Source: Truepera sp.
Lineage (GTDB): Bacteria; Deinococcota; Deinococci; Deinococcales; Trueperaceae
Length of the DNA stretch: 5,811 bases
NCBI GenBank assembly: GCA_018333775.1
Contig: JAGXSO010000040.1
Coordinates: forward strand, 1-5,811
Direction: 5' to 3'
Positions 1 to 5,007 of this stretch are shown piece by piece (position 1 is the first letter of the stretch; each line of letters opens with the position of its first letter). The notes beneath the pieces are model-generated. The model was not told where the DNA came from. It searched no databases and worked only from the letters and a program-made list of their open reading frames with translations. Both the position numbers and the translations under genes were made by a program.

Positions 1-1923
1 GATCGCGAGCGCTGCATCCACTGCAAGCGCTGTGTGCGCTACTTCGAGGAGATCCCCGGCGATGAGGTCTTGGACTTTATCGAGCGCGGCGGCCACACCT
101 ACATCGGCACCATGGAAGCGGGGCTGCCCAGCAACTTTAGCGGCAACATTGCCGATATCTGTCCGGTAGGGGCGCTGCTGGACACCACCAGCCGCTTTCG
201 GGGACGCAACTGGGAGTACCGCCATACCCGCACCACCTGCCTCGACTGCCCGGTCGGCTGCGCCACTGTGGTGGACAGCCGCACGGGTCGTCTCGAGCGG
301 ATCAAGGCGGCACTCAACCCCGAGGTCAACAATATTTGGCTCTGCGACGGTGGGCGCTTCGGGCACGAGTATGCCGACCATCCAGAGCGCCTGCGCACCC
401 CCTTAATCCGCGAGCACGGGCGGCTGGTGCCTACCACCTGGCAGAACGCCGCCAACTATATTGCACGTGAGCTTAAGCGGCTAGGCGAAAAAGAGATAGC
501 TATCGCCTTGCGCGCCGACGCTACGCTGGAAGAAGGTATAGCGGCCAAGGCGCTAGCCGAGCACCTCAAGACCGGGCAGCTCGACCACAGCCCGCGTCCG
601 GCTGGTTCGGTGGTACCAACCGGAGTCAGAGCCACTCTGTCTGACATCGCCACCGCCGACGCCATCCTCGTTATCGGCGATATTACCGAGGAGGCGCCGA
701 TCCTTGACCTGCGCGTCAAGGAGGCCCTAAAGGGGGTAGCCCCGCCCGAGCTGCTGCCGCACGGCGTACCGATCGCTGACTTACGCCTCACGGAGCGGAT
801 GCCGCGCCGCCGCAGCATCCTGACGGTGGCCGCCCCCTACCGGGTGGACCTGATGAAGCATGCCGGTCAGCGCCTGGTCTACCCCGCCGGCCAGGAAGCC
901 GCGCTGTTGCGCGGGCTCACCGCCCTCGCTGAAGGAGGCGAGGCGGCGGTTACCGGACTGGAGACTGCCGACCTCACCGCCCTGGCCACGCGCCTTATGG
1001 GGGCCAAGAACGCCGTGATTATCTATGGCGGCTTCGTGCTGGCCTCCCACGCCGCCACCGAAGCCGCTCAGGCGTTGGCCAAGGCGACCGGCGCCAAGCT
1101 GTTAGCGGTGGGCCCGATGGCCAACAGCTACGGCTTGCAGCAGCTCGGCGTGCTGCCCAGCCATGCCCGCTACCGCTACCAGGAGATGCCTACTAGCGCC
1201 AAGGCGCTCATCGTTAGCGGCCTCAACCCGGCCCAGGACCGCACTGTAGCGCAGCAGCTCAGCCATCTGGCGCTGCTGGTAGTCCACGACAGCTTCCTAA
1301 CCGAAACGGCGGAGCTAGCCCAGGTGGTGCTGCCCGCCAAAACCGGTTACGAAAAAGAGGGCTCGGTAGTCAACCTCGAAGGCCGCCTGCTGCCAGTCGC
1401 CGCAGTACCGCTGTTAAGCGGCACCAGCGAAGACTTCACCGGCGTGGTCAGGTGGCTCGGCGAAGCGTTAGGCCATGCGTTCGAAGGGCGTAGCGCCCAG
1501 CACCAATTGCGGCGCCTGTTCGGCGTTGACCCCGCCGAGCTTGAACCGACCGGGCGTGTGCTTCAGGGGCCAGCCAAGAGCATCCCCCGCATCCCGGCCA
1601 CGGAGACCCCGGCTTACGGTAATCTCTTACTGGTGCCAAGCATGTCCCGCATCGAACAACTAGACCGTAACCCTCATCTACGGGCAGCCCTGGGTGCCGC
1701 TGCGCTGCGCGTCAACCCCGGTGATGCGAACCTCATGGGGCTTACCACCGGCGATGAGGTGACGCTGACGTTGCAGGGCACTCTCCGCCGCGCCACCGTC
1801 GTTATTACCGACGCCACACCGCCGGGGTTAATGCTCCTCCCGGCCCTGATCGATCAGCCGGTGGGCCTAGTGAGGCTCGAGCCAACCGCCATCTTACGCA
1901 ACTTAGCTCCGGTAGGTGCTTGA
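1..1923 (+). CDS. nuoG: NADH-quinone oxidoreductase subunit G (NuoG/Nqo3), 5' end missing
   Basis: NuoG is the largest peripheral-arm subunit of complex I and relays electrons from NADH along iron-sulfur clusters at the cytoplasmic face. The frame is open from base 1, so the gene starts upstream; the GTG at 34 is an internal valine codon. Window residues C5, C8, C11 and C54 (CIHCKRC, then ICPVG) have the spacing of the N4 ligands. C80, C83, C87 and C115 (CLDCPVGC, then WLCDGGRF) have the spacing of the optional N7 cluster. By comparison with Thermus Nqo3 numbering (C181...C291, from memory) about 176 N-terminal residues are missing, including the N1b and N5 ligands. The rest is the molybdopterin-oxidoreductase-like domain, with a typical [18 protein letters not shown] stretch near nt 1282-1335, and a C-terminal dinucleotide-binding-like domain ([16 protein letters not shown]). 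In this family that domain is structural and holds no cofactor. The stop TGA overlaps the nuoH start by one base. Identification is firm. Confidence 0.97.
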   Translation, partial: DRERCIHCKRCVRYFEEIPGDEVLDFIERGGHTYIGTMEAGLPSNFSGNIADICPVGALLDTTSRFRGRNWEYRHTRTTCLDCPVGCATVVDSRTGRLERIKAALNPEVNNIWLCDGGRFGHEYADHPERLRTPLIREHGRLVPTTWQNAANYIARELKRLGEKEIAIALRADATLEEGIAAKALAEHLKTGQLDHSPRPAGSVVPTGVRATLSDIATADAILVIGDITEEAPILDLRVKEALKGVAPPELLPHGVPIADLRLTERMPRRRSILTVAAPYRVDLMKHAGQRLVYPAGQEAALLRGLTALAEGGEAAVTGLETADLTALATRLMGAKNAVIIYGGFVLASHAATEAAQALAKATGAKLLAVGPMANSYGLQQLGVLPSHARYRYQEMPTSAKALIVSGLNPAQDRTVAQQLSHLALLVVHDSFLTETAELAQVVLPAKTGYEKEGSVVNLEGRLLPVAAVPLLSGTSEDFTGVVRWLGEALGHAFEGRSAQHQLRRLFGVDPAELEPTGRVLQGPAKSIPRIPATETPAYGNLLLVPSMSRIEQLDRNPHLRAALGAAALRVNPGDANLMGLTTGDEVTLTLQGTLRRATVVITDATPPGLMLLPALIDQPVGLVRLEPTAILRNLAPVGA

Positions 1924-2933
1924 TGGGCGATCCGCTGCTGGTAACGTTCTTTAAGGCCTTGGTCTTGTGCCTGGTGCTGCTCGGTTCATTTGCCTACATG
2001 ACGCTGATTGAGCGGCGCCTCCTGGGGCGGATGCAGCACCGTTTCGGCCCCAACCGCGTGGGGCCGTTCGGCCTGCTGCAACCCATTGCTGACGCCATCA
2101 AGTCGCTCTTTAAAGAGGACATCGTAGTGAGCGCTGCTGATAGGTTTATCTTTTATCTGGCGCCGTTTATCAGCATCACCTTCGCGCTGACCGCCTTCGG
2201 CGCCATTCCAGCCGGTCCTGAAGGAAGCCTATTCGGTTTCAACCCCTGGATCATGGATCTCGATATCGGCCTGCTGTTTATCCTGGCCGCTACCAGTTTG
2301 GGGATCTACGGCACCTTTTTAGCCGGCTGGGCCAGCAATAGCAAGTACTCGCTGTTAGGCAGCCTGCGCAGCTCGGCCCAACTGATTAGCTATGAGTTGG
2401 GCTTAGGGCTGTCGGTGTTGGGGGTGATTATGATTACCGGCACCCTCAATCTGCGCGAGATCGTCGATTGGCAGGCACAGCACTGGGTGCTTATCATCCT
2501 GCAGCCAGTAGCCTTCGTAACCTTTTTAATCTCTGCGGTCGCCGAGGTCAACCGCACCCCCTTCGACCTCCCAGAGGCCGAGCAGGAGATCGTGGCCGGC
2601 TATCTAACCGAGTACTCCTCGATCAAGTGGGCGCTGTTTCAGATGGCTGAGTACGTCAACATGATGACCGCGGCTGCGTTTATGAGCACGCTCTTTTTGG
2701 GCGGCTGGCGCGGCCCGGCTTTCTTAGACGCCATTGTCCCCGGTATCTCCGAGTGGCCCATTATCTGGCTGGTACTCAAGATGGCCATCTTTATGTTCCT
2801 GTTCATCTGGCTACGCGCCACCTTGCCACGGCTGCGCTACGACCAGCTGATGCGCCTGGGTTGGATCTGGATCTTTGAACTGGCTTTGCTCAGCCTGATC
2901 ATAACCGGGGCGGTGATCGCCTTTGTCATCTGA
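1923..2933 (+). CDS. nuoH: NADH-quinone oxidoreductase subunit H (NuoH/Nqo8)
   Basis: NuoH is the membrane subunit that forms much of the quinone chamber and links the peripheral arm to the proton-pumping membrane arm. The 336-residue product is close to the usual family length and is hydrophobic throughout, with about eight or more predicted membrane helices. Signature segments are [19 protein letters not shown] (about residues 40-58) followed by [27 protein letters not shown] (135-154), and [16 protein letters not shown] (207-222) followed by the acidic TEYS loop; these are the conserved quinone-cavity and E-channel loops. I prefer ATG 1923, which overlaps the nuoG stop as TGATG and has AGGTG at 1914-1918. 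A TTG at 1920 in the same frame would add one residue and is less likely. The stop at 2931-2933 abuts the repeat array that begins the inserted element. The following 488 bases separate it from nuoI, unlike the short gaps or overlaps at the other junctions in the window. Confidence 0.97.
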   Translation: MGDPLLVTFFKALVLCLVLLGSFAYMTLIERRLLGRMQHRFGPNRVGPFGLLQPIADAIKSLFKEDIVVSAADRFIFYLAPFISITFALTAFGAIPAGPEGSLFGFNPWIMDLDIGLLFILAATSLGIYGTFLAGWASNSKYSLLGSLRSSAQLISYELGLGLSVLGVIMITGTLNLREIVDWQAQHWVLIILQPVAFVTFLISAVAEVNRTPFDLPEAEQEIVAGYLTEYSSIKWALFQMAEYVNMMTAAAFMSTLFLGGWRGPAFLDAIVPGISEWPIIWLVLKMAIFMFLFIWLRATLPRLRYDQLMRLGWIWIFELALLSLIITGAVIAFVI

Positions 2934-2974
2934 AGATTCAAGGTTTAAGATTCAAGGTTTAAGATTCAAGGTTT
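2933..2974 (+). repeat. Three perfect tandem copies of a 14-bp unit (six heptamers)
   Basis: The unit AAGATTCAAGGTTT occurs at 2933-2946, 2947-2960 and 2961-2974 with no mismatch. Each unit is two related heptamers (AAGATTC and AAGGTTT, consensus AAGRTTY), so the basic period is seven. The first base is the last base of the nuoH stop codon. The array ends 14 bases before the ATG of the four-helix-bundle gene and marks the left end of the putative inserted element. It contains no gene, and there are no spacers between the copies. Confidence 0.95.
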
Positions 2975-2988
2975 AGAGCCGGGTACGG

Positions 2989-3369
2989 ATGATGAAAATA
3001 GAAACCTTTGAGGATATGGAAGTTTGGCAGAGAGCCAGAGAGCTTGTGAGAGACATTTATAGCGTTTCCAACCAAGGGCATTTTGCTCAGGACTGGACCT
3101 TGCGCGACCAAATCAGGCGTGCCACGATCTCCATCATGTCGAACGTTGCGGAGGGATTCGAGCGCTCGGGAAACAGGGAGTTCATTCGATTCTTGTATAT
3201 CTCCAAGGCATCGGCTGCGGAGGCCCGTTCCCAACTCTACATCGCTTTCGATCTCGACTACCTGGATGAAGCCGCCTTCCTGGCGCTCAAAGAGAAGCTT
3301 TCCTCGATCTCACGTCAGCTTGCTGGCTTCATCAAATACCTCGAACAGCATTCCCGGAGTACTTCATGA
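2989..3369 (+). CDS. Four-helix-bundle protein, 23S rRNA intervening-sequence (S23/IVP) family
   Basis: A 126-residue soluble protein with the hallmark layout of the S23/IVP family (Pfam PF05635, TIGR02436). Helix 1 holds FEDMEVWQRARELV (7-20). Helix 2 holds WTLRDQIRRATISIMSNVAE (36-55) followed by GFER. Helix 3 begins near NREFIRFLYISKASAAEA (62-79) and helix 4 spans about 93-121. Length and motifs look complete, so the gene appears intact. The biochemical function of the family is unknown. Members occur inside 23S rRNA insertions and as dispersed free-standing genes, and the fold is related to the Avd accessory protein of diversity-generating retroelements. ATG 2989 is chosen because an in-frame TAG at 2974-2976 blocks extension; ATG 2992 is an equally possible start, and the upstream Shine-Dalgarno match is weak. 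Its role in complex I, if any, is not evident. I think it is a passenger in the operon, transcribed in the nuo direction. Confidence 0.93.
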   Translation: MMKIETFEDMEVWQRARELVRDIYSVSNQGHFAQDWTLRDQIRRATISIMSNVAEGFERSGNREFIRFLYISKASAAEARSQLYIAFDLDYLDEAAFLALKEKLSSISRQLAGFIKYLEQHSRSTS

Positions 3370-3373
3370 CCAT

Positions 3374-3398
3374 CTTGAATCTTCAGCCTTCAATTTTT
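3374..3398 (-). repeat. Inverse copy of the heptamer repeat at the right end
   Basis: Read on the minus strand this stretch contains ATTGAAG, GCTGAAG and ATTCAAG as three consecutive seven-base steps, matching the ATTCAAG/GTTTAAG heptamers of the left array in inverted orientation. Bases 3374-3385 are the exact reverse complement of 2931-2942 (12 bp), and 3374-3380 can pair with any of the three ATTCAAG copies at 2936, 2950 and 2964. The block starts five bases after the stop of the four-helix-bundle gene. In RNA the two ends could form a base stem closing a loop of about 430 nucleotides that contains the gene. Confidence 0.75.
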
Positions 3399-3401
3399 AA
3401 T
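3375..3401 (+). promoter_or_regulatory. Possible weak promoter reading out of the element into nuoI
   Basis: TTGAAT at 3375-3380 matches four of six bases of a sigma-70 -35 box and TTTAAT at 3396-3401 matches five of six of a -10 box. The spacer is 15 bases, shorter than the preferred 16-18. Initiation would fall near 3408, giving a leader that starts at the nuoI Shine-Dalgarno. The region is A/T-rich by repeat origin, so such matches can arise by chance. This is a suggestion only. Confidence 0.15.
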
Positions 3402-3402
3402 T

Positions 3403-3415
3403 CCTCCTTAGGAGG
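3403..3415 (+). promoter_or_regulatory. nuoI ribosome binding site inside a short dyad
   Basis: GGAGG at 3411-3415 lies six bases before the nuoI ATG at 3422 and is a near-consensus Shine-Dalgarno. Directly upstream, CCTCC at 3403-3407 is its exact complement with TTA between, so the transcript can form a five-pair G/C-rich hairpin over the ribosome binding site. The binding site decides the nuoI start. Whether the hairpin attenuates nuoI translation is inference. Confidence 0.6.
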
Positions 3416-3421
3416 TTTACC

Positions 3422-3949
3422 ATGAGCTTGCTTGATCTTGCTAAAGGGATGGGCGTCACGCTCGGACACCTGTTCAAGAAACCTGTCACCGTGAGCTACC
3501 CCGAAGAGCTGGTAGAGATCAAGCCGCGCTTTCGGGGGCGCCATCACCTGCTGCGCCACCCCGACACCGGCCTGGAAAAGTGTATCGGTTGCAGCCTGTG
3601 TGCAGCCGCCTGTCCTGCCTACGCCATCTACGTGGAAGCCGCTGAGAACGACCCTGCTAACCCCGTATCGCCCGGCGAGCGCTACGCCAGCATCTATGAG
3701 ATCAACATGCTGCGCTGCATCTTCTGCGGCTTCTGCGAGGAGGCTTGCCCTACTGGTGCCATCGTACTGGGCCACGAGTTTGAGCTAGCCGACTTCCGTT
3801 ATGAAGACTTCGTTTACGGCAAAGAGGAGATGCTCGTCGGCGTCAAAGGGTCGAAGTGGCAACGCCGCGAGGCCGCCAGGAAGAATACCGAGGTTAAGCT
3901 CGGCTTCAAGGCCGGCCCCCGCCCGGAGCTCGAGGGGGTAGATTACTGA
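3422..3949 (+). CDS. nuoI: NADH-quinone oxidoreductase subunit I (NuoI/Nqo9), 2x[4Fe-4S]
   Basis: NuoI is the ferredoxin-like peripheral subunit that passes electrons through clusters N6a and N6b to N2 next to the quinone site. The 175-residue product carries two CxxCxxCxxxCP motifs: [12 protein letters not shown] with C54, C57, C60 and C64, and [12 protein letters not shown] with C99, C102, C105 and C109. From the family structure, N6a should be bound by C54/C57/C60/C109 and N6b by C99/C102/C105/C64. These positions are one residue offset from Thermus Nqo9 as I recall it, which supports the start. The N-terminal [12 protein letters not shown] and GRHHL segments are typical. The gene begins after the inserted element and has its own strong ribosome binding site. 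All eight ligands are present and length is normal, so the insertion has not damaged the coding sequence. Confidence 0.97.
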   Translation: MSLLDLAKGMGVTLGHLFKKPVTVSYPEELVEIKPRFRGRHHLLRHPDTGLEKCIGCSLCAAACPAYAIYVEAAENDPANPVSPGERYASIYEINMLRCIFCGFCEEACPTGAIVLGHEFELADFRYEDFVYGKEEMLVGVKGSKWQRREAARKNTEVKLGFKAGPRPELEGVDY

Positions 3950-3999
3950 TGGGCCTATCCCTTACCTCTCACCTCTCCCGGAGGGCTCGGTTATGGTGA
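3949..3999 (+). other. Possible 16-codon coupling ORF between nuoI and nuoJ
   Basis: The 43-base nuoI-nuoJ gap contains an ATG at 3949 that overlaps the nuoI stop (TGATG). Its frame runs 16 codons ([16 protein letters not shown]) to TGA 3997-3999, which overlaps the first codons of nuoJ (ATGGTGA). GAGGGGG at 3932-3938 sits ten bases before the ATG. The peptide resembles nothing I know; if translated it would carry ribosomes from nuoI into nuoJ. The gap also holds the pyrimidine-rich CCTCTCACCTCTCCC and the nuoJ Shine-Dalgarno GGAGGG at 3980-3985. Coding status is uncertain. Confidence 0.2.
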
Positions 4000-4538
4000 C
4001 CTTCATCTTCCTCGCTACCGTCATGATCATCGGGGCGATAGGGGTTGTGACCCTCCGGCAACCGGTCCACGCTGCCCTTTCGCTGGTGGGCACTATAATC
4101 ATCTTGGCAGTAATCTATGTCACGTTGCAGGCTCACTTTCTGGCCGCGGCACAGGTGATCGTCTATGCCGGCGCCATCATGGTGCTGTTTTTGTTCGTAA
4201 TCATGCTCCTCAATGTTGAAGGTGAAGGGCAGGCGGACAAGTTCCGCTGGCTGCGCCCTGCGGTCTACGTCACGGCGGCAGTCGCCGCAGCCGCCCTGGT
4301 AGTCACGGCATTCATGAACCCGCGCCCGCTCCCGGCGGCCGAAGTTGTTGATGCAGCGCTGTCTGGTGGTGGCGCGGCCCAGATCGGCGAGGTGCTGTTC
4401 GAGCGGTTCGTGTTGGCTTTTCAGCTGGTAGCGGTGTTGCTGCTGACCAGCATCGTCGGCGTGGTCAGCCTGGTCCAGCGCAAAGTCGAACGGGCCGACA
4501 TAGCGGCGAGTCATAGCAAGGAGACTGGCCGTGAATGA
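3993..4538 (+). CDS. nuoJ: NADH-quinone oxidoreductase subunit J (NuoJ/Nqo10)
   Basis: NuoJ is a membrane subunit between NuoH and NuoK whose third helix takes part in coupling the quinone reaction to proton pumping. The 181-residue product has five predicted membrane helices at about residues 3-21, 27-46, 53-74, 88-107 and 136-160. The diagnostic element is QVIVYAGAIMVLFLFVIML at 54-72, the helix with the conserved tyrosine (Y58) and glycine (G60) around the pi-bulge. The HAALSLV segment (26-32) is also typical. ATG 3993 is preceded by GGAGGG at 3980-3985 with seven bases of spacing. The C-terminal tail (VQRKVERADIAASHSKETGR) is charged and cytoplasmic. Thirty-five bases separate the stop from the nuoK GTG. 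Confidence 0.95.
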   Translation: MVTFIFLATVMIIGAIGVVTLRQPVHAALSLVGTIIILAVIYVTLQAHFLAAAQVIVYAGAIMVLFLFVIMLLNVEGEGQADKFRWLRPAVYVTAAVAAAALVVTAFMNPRPLPAAEVVDAALSGGGAAQIGEVLFERFVLAFQLVAVLLLTSIVGVVSLVQRKVERADIAASHSKETGRE

Positions 4539-4573
4539 TTGTATGTTTGTAGGCCATGCTCAGGAGGCACCCG

Positions 4574-4894
4574 GTGGTAGCGACTGAGTACTTCATAGCT
4601 TTGAGCGCCATCATCTTTATGATCGGCGCAGTCGGGGTGCTGACCCGGCGCAGCGCCATCATGATCTTTTTGTCGGTTGAGCTAATGCTCAATGCTGCTA
4701 ATCTGGCTCTGGTGGCCTTTGCACTGCAATGGGCCGAGGCCGGCATGATAACCGCCCTATCAGGGCAAACTGCGGTCTTAATCATCATGGCTATCGCCGC
4801 TGCCGAAGTAGCGATCGGCCTAGCCATCCTGGTGGCCATCTTCCGCTATCGCCATAGCAGCGAGGTGGATAATCTATCCGAGGTGCGGCTATGA
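4574..4894 (+). CDS. nuoK: NADH-quinone oxidoreductase subunit K (NuoK/Nqo11), GTG start
   Basis: NuoK is a three-helix, MrpC-like membrane subunit with two intramembrane glutamates needed for proton translocation. I place the start at GTG 4574, six bases after a perfect AGGAGG (4562-4567), giving 106 residues. With this start the first essential glutamate is E36 (FLSVELMLNAANL), the same number as in Escherichia coli NuoK, and the second is E78 (AAAEVAIGLAI, equivalent to E72). ATG 4556 in the same frame would add six residues (MLRRHP) but contains the Shine-Dalgarno inside its coding part and has no good site of its own. The GVLTRR segment between helices 1 and 2 and the tail VDNLSEVRL resemble Thermus/Deinococcus proteins. 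The stop overlaps the next ORF as ATGA. Confidence 0.95.
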   Translation: MVATEYFIALSAIIFMIGAVGVLTRRSAIMIFLSVELMLNAANLALVAFALQWAEAGMITALSGQTAVLIIMAIAAAEVAIGLAILVAIFRYRHSSEVDNLSEVRL

Positions 4895-5007
4895 ACTATC
4901 CCGTCTGGACAGCCTTAGCCCTCCTGCTTGGCGGCCTAGCTCTTGTCAACGTCTTCCGCCACAACGGCCGCGCTACCGTTGAGGTGCTAAGCAGGATGAA
5001 ACAGTGA
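4891..5007 (+). CDS. 38-residue single-helix membrane protein between nuoK and nuoL, unrecognised
   Basis: The ORF starts at ATG 4891, overlapping the nuoK stop by four bases (ATGA), and ends at TGA 5005-5007, overlapping the nuoL GTG by four bases (GTGA). AGGTG at 4881-4885 lies five bases before its start. The product starts MNYPVWTALALLLGGLALVN and has one hydrophobic stretch at about residues 5-22. A basic tail follows (RHNGRATVEVLSRMKQ), predicting a C-terminus on the cytoplasmic side. Three of seven leucine codons are TTA/CTA, like the nuo genes around it, so it belongs to the operon's native composition. I do not recognise a family. By analogy with small accessory subunits of other complex I enzymes it may bind the membrane arm near NuoK/NuoL. 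The alternative is that it serves only to couple translation. The double overlap makes real translation likely. Confidence 0.7.
   Translation: MNYPVWTALALLLGGLALVNVFRHNGRATVEVLSRMKQ

Larger units (their letters stand above)
2931..3400 (+). mobile_element. Putative S23/IVP-type inserted element between nuoH and nuoI
   Basis: This segment interrupts a compact complex I operon. It consists of a 14-bp tandem repeat array, one four-helix-bundle gene, and a right end carrying the same heptamer motif in inverse orientation. The best inverted match is 12 of 12 bases: TGAAGATTCAAG at 2931-2942 against its reverse complement at 3374-3385. The gene inside has about 51% GC against about 60% in sampled neighbouring sequence, five AGA/AGG among 12 arginine codons, and no TTA/CTA among 11 leucines, while the neighbours use TTA/CTA freely. 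The protein family is known from open reading frames inside 23S rRNA intervening sequences of Leptospira and Coxiella, which sit between complementary ends. No transposase is present, the exact boundaries are unproven, and mobility is inference. The left end may include the nuoH stop codon, or that stop may be native. Confidence 0.5.

Noticed and set aside
34..1923. NuoG starting at the GTG at 34
   Set aside because: The frame is open to base 1 and codes for the N4 cysteine motif before this point, so the codon is an internal valine.
2933..2974. CRISPR array
   Set aside because: The three 14-bp copies are directly adjacent with no spacers and are too short.
2989..3369. Avd accessory gene of a diversity-generating retroelement
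   Set aside because: The fold family is related, but there is no reverse transcriptase or template/variable repeat pair in the window.
3375..3398. Rho-independent terminator (TTGAA, nine-base loop, TTCAA, then TTTTT)
   Set aside because: The stem is five pairs with a single G-C pair, too weak. Termination here would cut off nuoI-L, and the bases are better explained as heptamer repeats.
2931..3400. Intervening sequence within a 23S rRNA gene
   Set aside because: The flanks are nuoH and nuoI coding sequence; no rRNA is present.
3083..3400. Overlapping 105-codon + strand ORF in another frame of the four-helix-bundle gene
   Set aside because: Its product is Ser/Arg/Pro-rich shadow sequence with no motif, while the other frame matches the S23 family along its full length.
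3969..4514. 181-codon minus-strand ORF opposite nuoJ, and other long antisense ORFs (for example 99-455 and 456-818)
   Set aside because: They lie wholly opposite well-identified nuo genes, have biased shadow-frame composition, and show no family motif.
4535..4552. Five-codon ORF overlapping the nuoJ stop (ATG ATT GTA TGT TTG TAG)
   Set aside because: Too short to judge; its ATG overlaps the nuoJ stop but there is no distinct ribosome binding site and the gap is only 35 bases.
4556..4573. ATG 4556 as the nuoK start
   Set aside because: The perfect AGGAGG lies inside this stretch at the right distance for GTG 4574, and that start restores E36 numbering.
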